Assembly: GCA_038501625.1 (NCBI GenBank)
Contig: JAZAYU010000368.1
Coordinates: 1-64,000, forward strand
Origin: Corbicula japonica
Lineage: Eukaryota > Mollusca > Bivalvia > Venerida > Cyrenidae
Reading direction: 5' to 3'
Length of the DNA: 64,000 nucleotides
In this document: piece after piece, positions 33,522 to 44,060 of the stretch
Position numbering within the stretch: the first letter of the stretch is position 1
Layout: the number at the start of each line of letters is the position of its first letter
The notes under the pieces: generated by a model
Told to the model about the DNA's origin: nothing
Databases searched by the model: none
Seen by the model: only the letters and a program-made list of their open reading frames with translations
Translations under genes and position numbers: made by a program

Positions 33522-35080
33522 GTCAGACCTGGGGTAATCGTAATCAGTAATTGTAATCAGCTGTAATGATCACTCACTTCTGAAGTAATCAGATGTAATG
33601 ATTACATTTGAAAAACCTGATTAAATTACTGTAATTTAATCAATTACTCATGAAAATTGGCCTGTAATCTTGATTACTTTCTGATTACATTATGATTACA
33701 TACTTGATTTAAAGGTTTAAAAAATAAAAGATGGAAAAATATACAAGAGCACTCAAATTTATATTAATTAACCGGAATTGATTGAGGTCTCCAACTGGTT
33801 TCTTTTTCATTTTTTTTAAATATGGCTTAAATGCTTAAAGCATGTACATATTAAAGCACCAATGTCACATTTTAAACAAAACAAGATTTGCTGCTGTTCA
33901 CATGTGGAAAATCCAATTCATTAAAATGTTATTTAATGTTTAATAAACTATTAGAAATATAATTAAATCAGTAATGAAACTAGAATAAATGCAGTAACCA
34001 CATAACTATATTTTGTGTGAAATCTAGAGACACAAGAAAAAATAGTAAAACCTTGAGTGAAAATAAACAGAATTTTGTCCTACTACCGGTATGCAAAATT
34101 CATGGAAAAGTATTTTCCAGACCAGATTTTTGTCCACTGATCACAAAGTTTAATTGGAACAAAGTAGATTTCAAAGTTATAAAGTTTTTGAAAACTAACC
34201 ACTGGACTGTTGTTATTATTTACATTATTCAGTTTAATGAAAAAGGAAGCCTTCATTATATTTCTTCAAAATGGATAAAAATTAAGTGACAAGCAATTAA
34301 TCCCATTTTAACACAGTGACAGGTGTTGGCAAATATGATTTTAACAGTGTACCAGATCATGCCTGAGGCAATAGCTTTTGTGATCATAAAATGACCATCA
34401 TGTGTGAAAACTTACAGGAACTATTCTTGATAATTGAAATGGTTTTCCTGTCATAATGAGTGTCTGATAAACCTTCTAGGACATTGCTGGCAAAGAAATT
34501 TCTTAGTTTCAGACGTTCCTGCCTCTGAAGCAATTGATGAAAGTCTTGTTTTGGCAAAAGTGTTGAAGGTAGTTTAATGCCCCAAATGTATTATCCATTG
34601 GTAATGATAAATGTGCAAAACTTTTATCCTTGCGGCCTCATCACATTAGTATTTTAGCAATCAGTGATGTAAACTGATCATCTATTTGTGTGGGTCATTT
34701 TAACAGTTGATATAAATAATTTAATTTCATCTTGTGAAACTTTTGCTTTTCATAATATTTCAAAAATCTAAGATGATTGTAGGTAATTATTTGTTCAACA
34801 CATTAACATTTTTACTGTACAGTCTACACCAACCTGCTTAGGTGAATCAAGTTAAAGTTAGGAGTGCAAGTGACTGTGTGTACAGAAAATTTTATATTGA
34901 ACACATGTAATCAAAATGTAATCAGAATGTAATCTGATTACTTTGTCAAAGTAATTGTAATTTAATCATTACTTTTGAAATATAGAGTAATTGTAATTTA
35001 ATCAACTACTTGTTTTCAGCAAAGTAATTGTAATTTAATCATTACATTTTCCCCAAGTAATCGTCCCAGGTAATGGTACA
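33522..35080. mobile_element. ~1.55-kb non-autonomous element with 'taatcattac' ends (hAT-like)
   Basis: The left end (ACCTGGGGTAATCGTAATCA, then multiple TGTAATGATTACA-type phrases to ~33710) is mirrored by the right end (34905-35075; minus strand CCTGGGACGATTACTTGGGG, then TAATGATTAAATTACAATTA). Subterminal regions thick with ATTACTTT/AATCATTAC motifs are typical of a hAT-like family common in invertebrates; the superfamily assignment is by recollection. A 90-codon frame (34017-34289) has no transposase features. Confidence 0.75.
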
Positions 35081-35128
35081 TTCTGTTCATCAAAATCTGC
35101 TTTAGTTGAAACATGCCAACTCCTCTCC

Positions 35129-35146
35129 CCCCCCCCCCCCCCCCAC
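35129..35146. repeat. poly-C tract
   Basis: An uninterrupted run of about 18 C, an unusual homopolymer in this AT-rich window. It lies just outside the hAT-like element. Confidence 0.9.
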
Positions 35147-35534
35147 AAAAACAATGCAACAAAAAAACGCATAATCATATTATCATGGTTTAAATAAATT
35201 GAAATATATTTTCCGTCGTTTTCGAAAATTATGAACGGATATTTGAAATAAGAAGGTGGGCTTTGTTTAGCAAACAGGATACGACTCCAAGGCCGTGACA
35301 AGCTCCATGGAAAGGTCTTAAAATCAGACACATCGTATCCTTGACATTTTCAGTTCATAGAAATTTTAATCGTTATTGATAAAAAAAGCGAAATCCAGTT
35401 TCATAGATCTGTACTTTGTGTTTTGTCATTTCTGATAAATATTTCGATTTTCAAATAATTTGCTGCCTTTGAACAGAATAAAGACGCCTTTCTTAATATT
35501 ATGATCTTGCGCATTCTGTCACGAAGGTATAACT

Positions 35535-36005
35535 GATTGTGGATAAGTAGACAGTCACGTGATACTCGGTTTACATATAAAACAATGATCGTATGGCAGA
35601 TATTGGCGAATTAAATAATTTTTCTGTGATTCATAACCATCAAATGATGACGGCAATATCAAATTTGTAAAACATATTTGCTGATAAACCTGATTTGGGG
35701 CGCGTCACGGGAAAAAAGGTGTCTTGGGAAATCGACGTTGTTCTTCAAAATGACGTCATAAAGTTTAGCAGACGACATTGCTTAATTTATATTGCTAGAT
35801 ACAAATAATACCATATTCAAAATGAGTAACATGATCACGTATTATTTATGCAAAAAAGGCATTATAAGTAAATAAAAGGTTATTCCAAATACAGTAATGA
35901 CTAGAATGTCAAAATTGGACAGGTGACACGGTTTCCCGTGACGTTCCCCATTTAAGGTATCGTGTCAATCACGTGACTATCTAATTATCGATAACGAACT
36001 ATACA
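35535..36005. mobile_element. nested pair: CACGTGA element interrupted by a paired-CRE MITE
   Basis: The outer element has ends GGATAAGTAGACAGTCACGT (about 35541) and AATCACGTGACTATCTAATT (about 35968), inverted relatives. Inside, at about 35698-35950, lies a second element with ends GGGGCGCGTCACGGGAAA and TTTCCCGTGACGTTCCCC. The inner element contains TGACGTCA at 35751 with a decayed partner (CGACGTTG) 18 bp before it, and is related to 43293-43550. Confidence 0.75.
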
Positions 36006-36220
36006 TTCATGTAAAAGTGCAACAATCCATACCAGGATTTGTTGGGGTTTTTTTTGTTTCAAAGAATAATACCAATATAAAGGCTAGACATTTTACATCA
36101 AGATAGTTTTCGTTTGATATTTTCATTCTTTTTCATGTGGTTACTTGCATTTTACTATTATGCTAAAATATACAACAATTTTCTTATTTGTATCTTAATT
36201 AAAGACGCTGCCAAAGAGAG

Positions 36221-36376
36221 CAGTGCCCAAGATCATAAAACCCATTTTTGAGATCAGTCTCAAATCTCAAGCATCTGATTGGCTGAAATGGCGACCCGTC
36301 GCCATTTCAGCCAATCAGATGCTTGAGATTTGAGACTGATCTCCAGATTTTGTTTTATGATCCTGGGCACTGATCA
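36221..36376. mobile_element. hairpin MITE, best-preserved copy ('gcccaagatcataaaa' family)
   Basis: An almost perfect palindrome. The left arm CAGTGCCCAAGATCATAAAA, then AGTCTCAAATCTCAAGCATC, then TGATTGGCTGAAATGGCGAC is mirrored on the other side of the centre at about 36298. Total ~150 bp, noncoding. Other members or arms lie at 15118, 17905, 19535, 33064 and 42990-43225. Confidence 0.9.
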
Positions 36377-36448
36377 TTTTATGGCGACTATGACCTTTAT
36401 ATTGAGGATGCTTTGATTATTATATAGCAGGTTTGAATCATCCTTATA

Positions 36449-36604
36449 CGGTGAAATCACTAACATTCGTGAGACGGTGAAATCACTAACATTCGTGAGA
36501 CGGTGAAATCACTAACATTCGTGAGACGGTGAAATCACTAACATTCGTGAGACGGTGAAATCACTAACATTCGTGATACGGTGAAATCACTAACATTCGT
36601 GAGG
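36449..36604. repeat. 26-bp tandem array (six units)
   Basis: The unit CGGTGAAATCACTAACATTC-GTGAGA repeats at 36449, 36475, 36501, 36527, 36553 and 36579. Units are identical apart from one G-to-T change at the fifth/sixth boundary, so expansion is recent. It directly abuts the element at 36605. Confidence 0.95.
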
Positions 36605-36890
36605 TACTACTTTTCGTGGATGTCTTGTGAAGGTCGACCCACGAATTTAAAGCTCCAACGAATACAGAATTCAAGAAAAGAGTTTTTAAACATTTGAAAA
36701 CTGAATAAAGTACCCACGACGATGCCATTTCACCAATACCCACGAAATTTTTACACACGAAAATTTATGCAAACAACTCTTTGGAGTTCTGTGATATTTT
36801 CAAAAAATAAAAACCACGAAGTTAGGAACATTCCGTTTAATAATTCACGACAATTTTTTTACACACGAATATAAGTGCATTCACAGAAAA
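36605..36890. mobile_element. 'cccacgaat/cacgaaattt' element
   Basis: Recurrent CACGAA and TTCGTGG phrases in both orientations mark a noncoding inverted-repeat element. Its left end probably gave rise to the adjacent 26-bp array, whose units also contain ACATTCGTGA. Confidence 0.5.
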
Positions 36891-37409
36891 ACCATGTAAT
36901 GTTTAAAACATTTTAAATTGAAAGTAGAAACTTCCGAGACATTCAGAGTGTTAAAACTTTTCGGCACTGGTAAGCAAATACTATCATTTAACTGGATCTA
37001 TCAACATAAATAATTGAAAACTCGCAATATATTTAAAGACAATAATTTATTATCGTCAGATTTCAATTTTAAATTTTCTACATCATTAATTAAATAATTA
37101 TCTATGAACTGTAATGCAAATCTCTGCATGAATGAATATTCTTTGCAAGCTCTAACAGCAGTTCATCGGGGAAAGCATCTTGAAATAAATAATTTTTAGC
37201 ATCTGCTTCATGTAAACAGGTGGCGGTTGTAGAAATAAAAACAAGTTTTATGAACTGTTTTACATAAGAAGAAAAGAGGACAAAGCGAGAAATGAAGTAG
37301 AATTTAGCTTGAAATCAGTGAACGATGATGAATTTTAAAAATAGTTGTTATCTCAAAAAATAAAATAAAGAGTTAACATAATTCTTTTGTATAAAAAGCA
37401 CTTATTATG

Positions 37410-37850
37410 ATTAAGTAAACAGTCACAGGATTTTCTGTTTATATAACCAAAATTGATCGTATGGTAGGTTTGGGCAAATAAATATATTTCCATTGATCAA
37501 TACCAGATCAAGAATGATATTGCCTCTACCTGGGAGCCAACCCGCACCGTCACGTCGACGGCGCCTAGCCCTGCAATTCCGATAAAGCAACCAACTGAGC
37601 TAACCGGGACAACACCAAGAATGTTTGATCGGATAGCCCTGATATACGTTACTATCGCTGCATGACATCGGTAACGGGTTATTTTACTGATAACAGTACT
37701 GAATATATGTACGGGTAGACTTTTTACGGCCAACACACTGCACAAATAGCACAAGAGACCATGGCGATATCATTTTCAAACGTTTGGCTGATAAACAACA
37801 GTTAGTTTAGCTTGTCTGTCACGTGACGGTCTTGTTATCGCTAACGCACT
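37410..37850. mobile_element. CACGTGA element interrupted by a tRNA-like repeat
   Basis: The left end GATTAAGTAAACAGTCACAG and right end TCTGTCACGTGACGGTCTTG...ATCGCTAACG match the family at 35535 and 43850. The central part is replaced by the tRNA-like insertion at 37505-37760. Confidence 0.65.
37505..37760 (-). mobile_element. tRNA-like SINE copy (minus strand)
   Basis: Minus-strand order: CTATTTGTGCAGTGTG..., a ~150-bp leader, then TTGTCCCGGTTAGCTCAGTTG, GCAGGGCTAGGCGCCGTCGA, GACGGTGCGGGTTGGCTCCC and GGTAGAGGCAATATCATT. It is collinear with 26205-26450, and the 85-codon minus frame is homologous to the one there. Confidence 0.75.
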
Positions 37851-39414
37851 ATACACCTAGTTTACAAAGACATATTTCAACTATTATGACTCCCAAAAAC
37901 ACTATATTAAATGAGCAGCAGTAAATCATGTGGGAAACGGATGATGCAATAAGTATTTTAAATCACGCAGATTTCCGCAACAGAATGAAGCGGTTCAGGT
38001 TTTTGTCGAGGATAAATTCCGAAAACAGACAACAATGTGTTGCGATATACCGTAATATCTTTTAATTTCGCGGGGATAAATTTCGCGCAAAAGCTGAAAA
38101 TGAATATATTCCCGCGCGCAAAAAATTCGCGCTCATATTAGTTAGAACTATTAGTAAAATGGTTTTTACCAAATGGGGTTTTAAGTCACGAATTTTCCCT
38201 AGCGCGAAATTTAAATCCGCTCGATTATATAATGATAAAACAGTAAATTAAACAGAACAAAGCATGTTGGGCTAAGAGCTTCATTATTCATACAGACATA
38301 TTTGCAAAGAAAATGTTGAAACACAACAAGATAGTGCAAAAAAGAATAATAGCTCATAACATATATACCAAAGCATGCTAATTGCAGAGTTTTATGGCTG
38401 AGCAAACTAGATTGGTAATGTTGTGGAGCCAGTGCCAAAAGCTTTAATGCTGTGGTATCTTTATATTTTTCTGGTTTAAATTTTGCGTATTTCGCGATAT
38501 AGTGAAAGTGGAATTTACGGTCCCCCAGCGAAATAAAACCATTTACTTAATATGTATAAAAAGAACAATACAATTGCATGCGCGAATATATCATTTGCAG
38601 CTTTTGCACGAAATTATGTCCCCGCGAAATTTAATGACATAACAGTTTAATGCAGTGGCCCCATCAAACTTGACGACTGATGGCTAGAAAACATTGAGTT
38701 TTTTTATTAAAAACTATATTTATTCGCGTTAAATATTTGTTATATTAAAATTTGGCATTTTAAACAAGTTGGCATAAGTGAAAACGACAAATGTTCAAAG
38801 CCAATAATTATTAAATTAACCGCAAATATGTACGGAGTTAATCCATTTATAGTAAAACATAGTTTAAATTCTTCAAATGTATTTTGACTGTGCAATACAA
38901 TTCACAATGAAATGTTTGATCTCTGACAAACTGCCTAATAATACGTAAGTCTTTTCAGCCGCCGTCTATTCCAATTCGAATTGACTCATGAAATTGAATG
39001 TGAATGCATGTTTCACGAATGCACTGTGTATAGTTACGGTGCTGATGATATGCCATTTATAAACAGACTTTTTGCTATATTTAATCATGTGAACGTGTTT
39101 ACAGATCTTGAAGAAATTACAAACTATAAATTCAAATAGTCGGTCATTTTTCGCCATGTCAAGCTACGTCACGGAATAAAATGTTTTTCTCCTTGTACTT
39201 GATTTATCTTAACTGTCCCTTATTTCGTCTTAAACATGGACAGCATGAAGTCATTCCCCTCTACATGTATTTAGTATGCAACTGTCAATGAGCTGTTATG
39301 TCGAGAAATTATTTTCCCCATGTGCTATTTAAACTTGCTTATAATTAAACATGAGCCAAATTTAGGTACGTTCTCGCTTCACAAAAAGTTTAATTTTGTA
39401 GGCCATTTACTATA
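37851..39414. other. intergenic sequence with 'gcgaaatt' element fragments
   Basis: 38055-38220 (TTTCGCGGGGATAAATTTCG ... AGCGCGAAATTTAAAT) and 38500-38645 (CCCGCGAAATTTAATGACAT) are noncoding relatives of the element at 22710. Short minus-strand frames at 38211 and 38966 have no recognisable features. Confidence 0.45.
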
Positions 39415-39605
39415 TTATTATTAAATTTTGCGTGGATAAATTTTCGCGCAAAAGCTGCAAATGATGAATTCGCGTGGGCATTGTGCAATTTTTTTCCATT
39501 TCGACATATTCGTACATGGAGCAACATACCTGGCGTTTTAATACCCGCATTTGCGCTATCGCTAAATACGTGAAATTAAAATCCGCGCGAAATATAACAA
39601 TATCA
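39415..39605. mobile_element. 'aaattttgcgtggataaattttcgcgc' element
   Basis: TTAAATTTTGCGTGGATAAA at the left and ATCCGCGCGAAATATAACAA at the right form inverted ends about 180 bp apart. Internal TTCGCGCAAAAGCTGCAAAT is also seen at 38075. Noncoding. Confidence 0.6.
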
Positions 39606-40052
39606 CATAAAAGGAATAAAATGTCTATTTGTTTTCAAATAAACTATACGTTTATTTTCTTTTTCTCTGACGTACAGAAAAAAAAACGCCGGAATTTTGT
39701 CTTTATTAAACAAAATACCTACATGTATGGTCACGAGATAAATCTCAGAAGAACCAAACAACAACTTCTCGTTGTCATGAGAAACAAAATAAAAATAAAA
39801 AAAAAACATTTCTTTCTCGTGGCTACGAGATATAACTAAGAAAAACAAAGCATTATTCTATTTGGCGGACGGACTTTCTCCCTGTCGTGAACTGTCTTTG
39901 CGGGTTTTTTTTTCTGCGTTCGCTTCTGTTTCATTTTCACCTCAGAACCAATTTGTCAGCCCACAATGGAAACTAAAATTAACATATTATTCACAACCGG
40001 TGGAGCTCGTATGGACAGACGAAATCAATCCTACCTATCGCTGTTTTCGAAA

Positions 40053-40060
40053 TGACGTCA
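40053..40060. promoter_or_regulatory. CRE-like palindrome upstream of the SERTA gene
   Basis: A perfect TGACGTCA (CREB/ATF consensus) lies ~370 bp before the predicted start codon of the SERTA-domain gene. The surrounding 39862-40212 frame begins only at a TTG and is not convincing as coding, so this region is more likely 5' flank or leader. Regulation by CREB/ATF is inference. Confidence 0.35.
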
Positions 40061-40423
40061 CAGCACCCGTATTAAATATTCGTACAGAATATTTATCAGA
40101 CTATTATAACGATTTAAAAAAGGGGAAAAGCGATGATATAACAGCTTGGCTGCGGTGTTTTTGGATGTATTCAAATAAGTTGTCGCCCGTTGCCTATAAT
40201 TTAGATAGCTGATTGTTAAACCCTTTAGTAGCTGAGATATAACTGGAAAGATAAGGAACATTGATTGTGTTTGTCGCGACTGTCAATAAATTTATCTTAA
40301 GTGGTGACCCTGTGCAATATTATGTTGTTTAATTATCATTGTACTTTTACAAATGGACATACGCTAACTTAAATGTTTGTTTTTAGCAAATTAATGTGTG
40401 AATAAAATAAAACTATCATTAAA

Positions 40424-41299
40424 ATGACTTGCGTGTTATCTATGCCTTCATTGTATTCTTTTGATGACGGGTCGGATTTACCCAACACTTCACAGGATTT
40501 AGAGTTTAACTGGATACATGATGTTGCTCAGCAGTCGGGTGGGTTTGGAATAAACTACATGCACGACAGTGTTCGATACTCTACTCCATGCAGGGCCGAT
40601 GCAAGTTCCATACCCAAAAACTGTGACCGGAAAGAATCCCAGGAGGTTATGCCTCAAAGCACAGTAGTAAACGATGCATCTGAGTCTGAAGATTGGTGTA
40701 AGGAACCCGAACCTCACAATAGAGCTCGAACAGATTGCGAAACAAAAGGTTTGTGTTAATTTAATTTACATGTAACATGTCAAAATGAGCGATCACCTCG
40801 GCGGCTTATCTATGACAGATTTAATTATTGTAAAGTATATGTATACATTAAAGTTTCGTTTACTTTGATATTGGGTGATGTAGTAAATATAAAGCTCTTG
40901 CTATCGATTGAAGTTACTTCAGTTCTTTGTGTTAAATACACTCCACAGGTGTTCTCCGTTTACAAAGCTCCCGTTCGTGATTTCAATTATCTTTTAGTTA
41001 GTAGTGTATTTGTTGACCTAGCGAACACTAGGCCGTTTACATTTGACAGACTGGAGTCACTGGGTTTGATTACGAAGTCAATTTTAATGTAAAACGTTAT
41101 AGTATTACATGAACTGTTGTAAATTATTGTATAATCGGACAGAAATTAAGGAAATGGTGATTCACGCCGGTACTTTCCGGATAGTGTTTGCGGTTGTCTT
41201 ATTTCTAGTACCACAAAATAAAACTGTAGTCGAGCATGTCTAAGGCCGATAGTTTTCCAGAAATGCAAGGCAAGAAATATAATTTATGACAATAAGCTT

Positions 41300-41342
<43 letters not shown>

Positions 41343-41343
41343 C

Positions 41344-41376
<33 letters not shown>

Positions 41377-42912
41377 AATGATGATGATGATAAATAAGCC
41401 AACCAATATGGCATGGGCGAACAGTGTAGATCTAGATCAACTGGCACATACCTGCCGTCTGATCAGGATATGCAGTGTTCGCTTTAGATTTATTAGGTTA
41501 TTTCTGATCACAAAGCGAACAGTGCAGATCCTAAGCAGACAGCAAGGATGTTCCGGCTGATATGGATCTACACGTTTTGTCCATGCGATAAAAAGCGTAT
41601 ATATCGAGCATGTCGAGGAAAGGGTTAAATTTAACACCAATTCCAATGCTTAGTTTTCTGCCTTATTTTATATGTTTCCCCCTAAAGGTTCAGCGTGAGC
41701 ACGAATATGTTACAACCATTAAACTAATTATAGGCGACATGTAAACATAAACATTACGTCATACAACTATTGTTTACATTCGTGTGTGTGTGTATTTAAA
41801 CTGGAACATTTTTTCTGTATTCTACAGGTATGGGTATATGCAAAACAATGACACACCAATTCGCAGACAAGTTTTTAAATGTTCCGAATCGTGCATCCCC
41901 ACAAGGGATTAAACGGAAAGCCGAGGAAACTGAAAGCAGTCAGGTACCAGCTAAAAGAATCTCGCCATTTTTGAATACCCCAAAAGGACGCAAAGACGAA
42001 AGAAAGACAATTCTAAAATTGTCAATAAAAAAACTCAAGCAGCTAGAGGACCCAGAGTTGTGCCTCAGACGAACTGTTCTCATAAACAATACGATGAAAC
42101 GCTTGCAGGCAGAAGTCCGCGAGGAACAGTATCAGAGCAGAACTTTTGGTACATATACCAACAGACACAAACCGTTCTGTAAATACGGCCGTTTGGAAAA
42201 TAAGTGCTTGTCAAATTCATACTTATTCGATGACCCATTCTTGAGCGGGGTGCACGAGAAAATAACAGACGACATGACGGAGATGTTAGTAAATAATGTG
42301 TTAAATGATAAAACTATTGATACTACGATAGGGTATGACAAAAACGATATTTCAGAAAACAGTTCTGATAAATTACCGTGCAATGAAAGAAGACCGGATA
42401 GAAGTTTAGAACGGTGCAGCATTCAAGGAAACAACACATCACTAAACGCTTGTAAGACCCAGAGTCTTCAAGACGCTTTTAAATATTTAAGCGAAGATGG
42501 CGTAAATAAATTTAGTGAAACATTCTGTGAGCCAATGGATATAAGTTCAAACAATTTCGAAAATTCTAAGTTTAGTGAAAGTTTGCTAGTTGAAAGTAAA
42601 AACACACTAGACTGCATTCGGTCAAACCCAGTAAAGAATATGTGTAATGGAAACGTAATAGGTGGCGCTTTACACTCGTCAAATCCCACAGAAACAAACA
42701 TAGACAGGCAAACGCATAACGGCTGCTCCCTGGAGAATTTAAAACATTTATTGAGTGAAATTGAGTTTGGAAACGAAAACAGCTGCGATATAAATTTGCG
42801 ATATGTTAGCAGCAAGACCTTGGACAAAAAGCCGATATCTCATTCCTTCAATACATTCTCCATGAGTTCTGATAGCTATCTAAGTTGGTATATGTCACCG
42901 ACAACATGTTGA
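40424..42912 (+). CDS. SERTA domain-containing protein (two exons)
   Basis: Exon 1 is 40424-40748 and exon 2 is 41828-42912. The donor is AAAAG|GTTTGT, the acceptor TTCTACAG|GT, and the split codon G+GT restores Gly109, giving 469 residues and a TGA stop. Two hallmarks identify the family. A GIKRKAEE motif at residues ~135-142 matches the GLKRKxEE motif that SERTAD/CDCA4 proteins carry near the N terminus. A SERTA domain at ~166-207 includes ILKLSIKKLKQ and CLRRTVLINNTMKRLQAE. Family members are nuclear cofactors that link transcription (PHD/bromodomain proteins, E2F/cyclin-CDK) to the cell cycle; Drosophila Taranis is the insect relative. The ~260 residues after the domain are Ser/Asn/Asp-rich, probably disordered, ending SYLSWYMSPTTC. 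Exon 1 adds ~108 residues that I do not recognise; vertebrate members are shorter (about 200-360). ATG40424 follows an A-rich TTAAA context; Met at 41830 could start a shorter isoform. Confidence 0.88.
41300..41395. repeat. (ATG)n microsatellite in the SERTA-gene intron
   Basis: About 30 ATG/GAT units with rare substitutions. The poly-Met frame over it is an artefact. Confidence 0.97.
41405..41595. repeat. dispersed hairpin repeat in the SERTA-gene intron
   Basis: GCGAACAGTGTAGATCTAGA and GGATATGCAGTGTTCGC form the first hairpin; AGCGAACAGTGCAGATCC and GGATCTACACGTTTTGTCC form the second. They are separated by TTATTAGGTTATTTCTGATC. This is the clearest two-hairpin copy of the family seen at 15355 and 29862. 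Confidence 0.8.
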
Positions 42913-42974
42913 ATCTGTATCCGGTAGCTATAATCTTATTTAAAGCTAACACATCCCATGGTAATAAATCTCAG

Positions 42975-43230
42975 AGGGGAACCAGTCTGAAACAGATTAT
43001 TTGGGCTGGAGACCAGTCTCAGATCTCAGGCATTTGATTGGCTAATGTTGAGATCAATCTCATATCTTAAGCATCTGATTGGCTGAAATGGAGGCAAATC
43101 TCGAATCCTAAGCATCAGATTGGTTGAAATGGAGACCAGTATGGTGACTAGTATCTATTTCAGTCAATCAGATGCTTAAATTTTAAGACTGGTTTCAAGT
43201 CTCTGTTTTATGATCGTGGGCCCAGGTTAA
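42975..43230. mobile_element. hairpin MITE cluster in the 3' flank of the SERTA gene
   Basis: Successive arms of the 'CATCTGATTGGCTGAAATGG' family appear in the same orientation at about 43015, 43060 and 43100, with one opposite arm (TTTCAGTCAATCAGATGCTT) at 43155 and the end motif TTTTATGATCGTGGGCCCAGG near 43208. Internal duplication of one arm is likely. Confidence 0.75.
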
Positions 43231-43292
43231 AGTTTTCAATTGGATAATTGTCTCTTGTCTCGGATTTCAAACCGTGGGTATAGGTAATAAAC

Positions 43293-43555
43293 GGAGCGCG
43301 TCACGGGAAAAGATGCCTTTTAACACCTGAAATCAGTTGTTAAAATGACGTCATAAAGTTGAGCAGACGACATTGCTAATAATGCATTTTTTACCAAAAA
43401 TAACTTAATGTTGTCAAAATGAATAACGAAAATACATACATGTATTAGTAATTAGAAATTACTATGCAATAGTAAGTTCTTTCTAAATATAGTAACAACT
43501 AAATCGTCCATAAATGTCACGGAAGACACCTTTTCCCTTGACTTGCCGGATTTAA
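43293..43555. mobile_element. paired-CRE MITE
   Basis: The ends GAGCGCGTCACGGGAAAAGA and CACCTTTTCCCTTGACTTGC are inverted. Inside, TGACGTCA at 43346 has a one-step-decayed partner TGAAATCA at 43328, 18 bp before. AAAGTTGAGCAGACGACATT follows, as in the 35.7-kb copy. Confidence 0.7.
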
Positions 43556-43849
43556 TGCTTTCATGTGTGCCTATAATTATTTGCTCACAGATGGCTTCTG
43601 TTAGCCGTTTATCAAATCCCTGCTCACAAAATATGATCGCCCAATAGGTAGTTCTAGTCAGGTTTCATATTAAGTTCTCTTAGTACTTAAAATATGCTCA
43701 AAATATTGTTTGTTTGTTTTTTTAAAATTTAAATATTAGTATTTTAAATATAAGTATTCTATTTTAAAAGGTCAAAAAGGCTCAAAGTAATCCCTTTAAT
43801 ATATTTACTTTGTAGTTCGTACTACAGAAAATAAGCATCTACAGTACTT

Positions 43850-44060
43850 TATCGATAACTTGACAGTCACGTGTCAGACGAGTTAATTTAAATATGGTTC
43901 ATCAGTAAAATGTTTTACAAACTTGATATCGCCATGTTTTCGCGACAGGAATTGATCAGAAGAAAAATATAATTAATAAGCTCATATCAATCGTATATTC
44001 GTCTTTTGGTCATATATTCATAGTATCACGTGACTGTCGAATTATCCATGATCAGTTATA
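43850..44060. mobile_element. CACGTGA inverted-repeat element
   Basis: TTATCGATAACTTGACAGTCACGTG at the left and TATCACGTGACTGTCGAATT-ATCCATGATCAGTTATA at the right are inverted ends about 210 bp apart. Family members lie at 23565, 35535 and 37410. Confidence 0.8.

Noticed and set aside
34017..34289. Possible transposase fragment inside the hAT-like element
   Set aside because: The 90-codon frame has no DDE or BED-finger features that I can recognise and is Lys/Ile/Asn-rich, as expected of AT-rich noncoding DNA.
39862..40212. 117-codon frame upstream of the SERTA gene as a first exon or separate gene
   Set aside because: It opens only at a TTG, has no recognisable motif, no consensus donor was found joining it in phase to the ATG at 40424, and it includes a CRE-like site, so 5' flank or leader is more likely.
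41300..41560. Poly-methionine open frame
   Set aside because: It is the translation of an (ATG)n microsatellite followed by a dispersed hairpin repeat, within the SERTA-gene intron.
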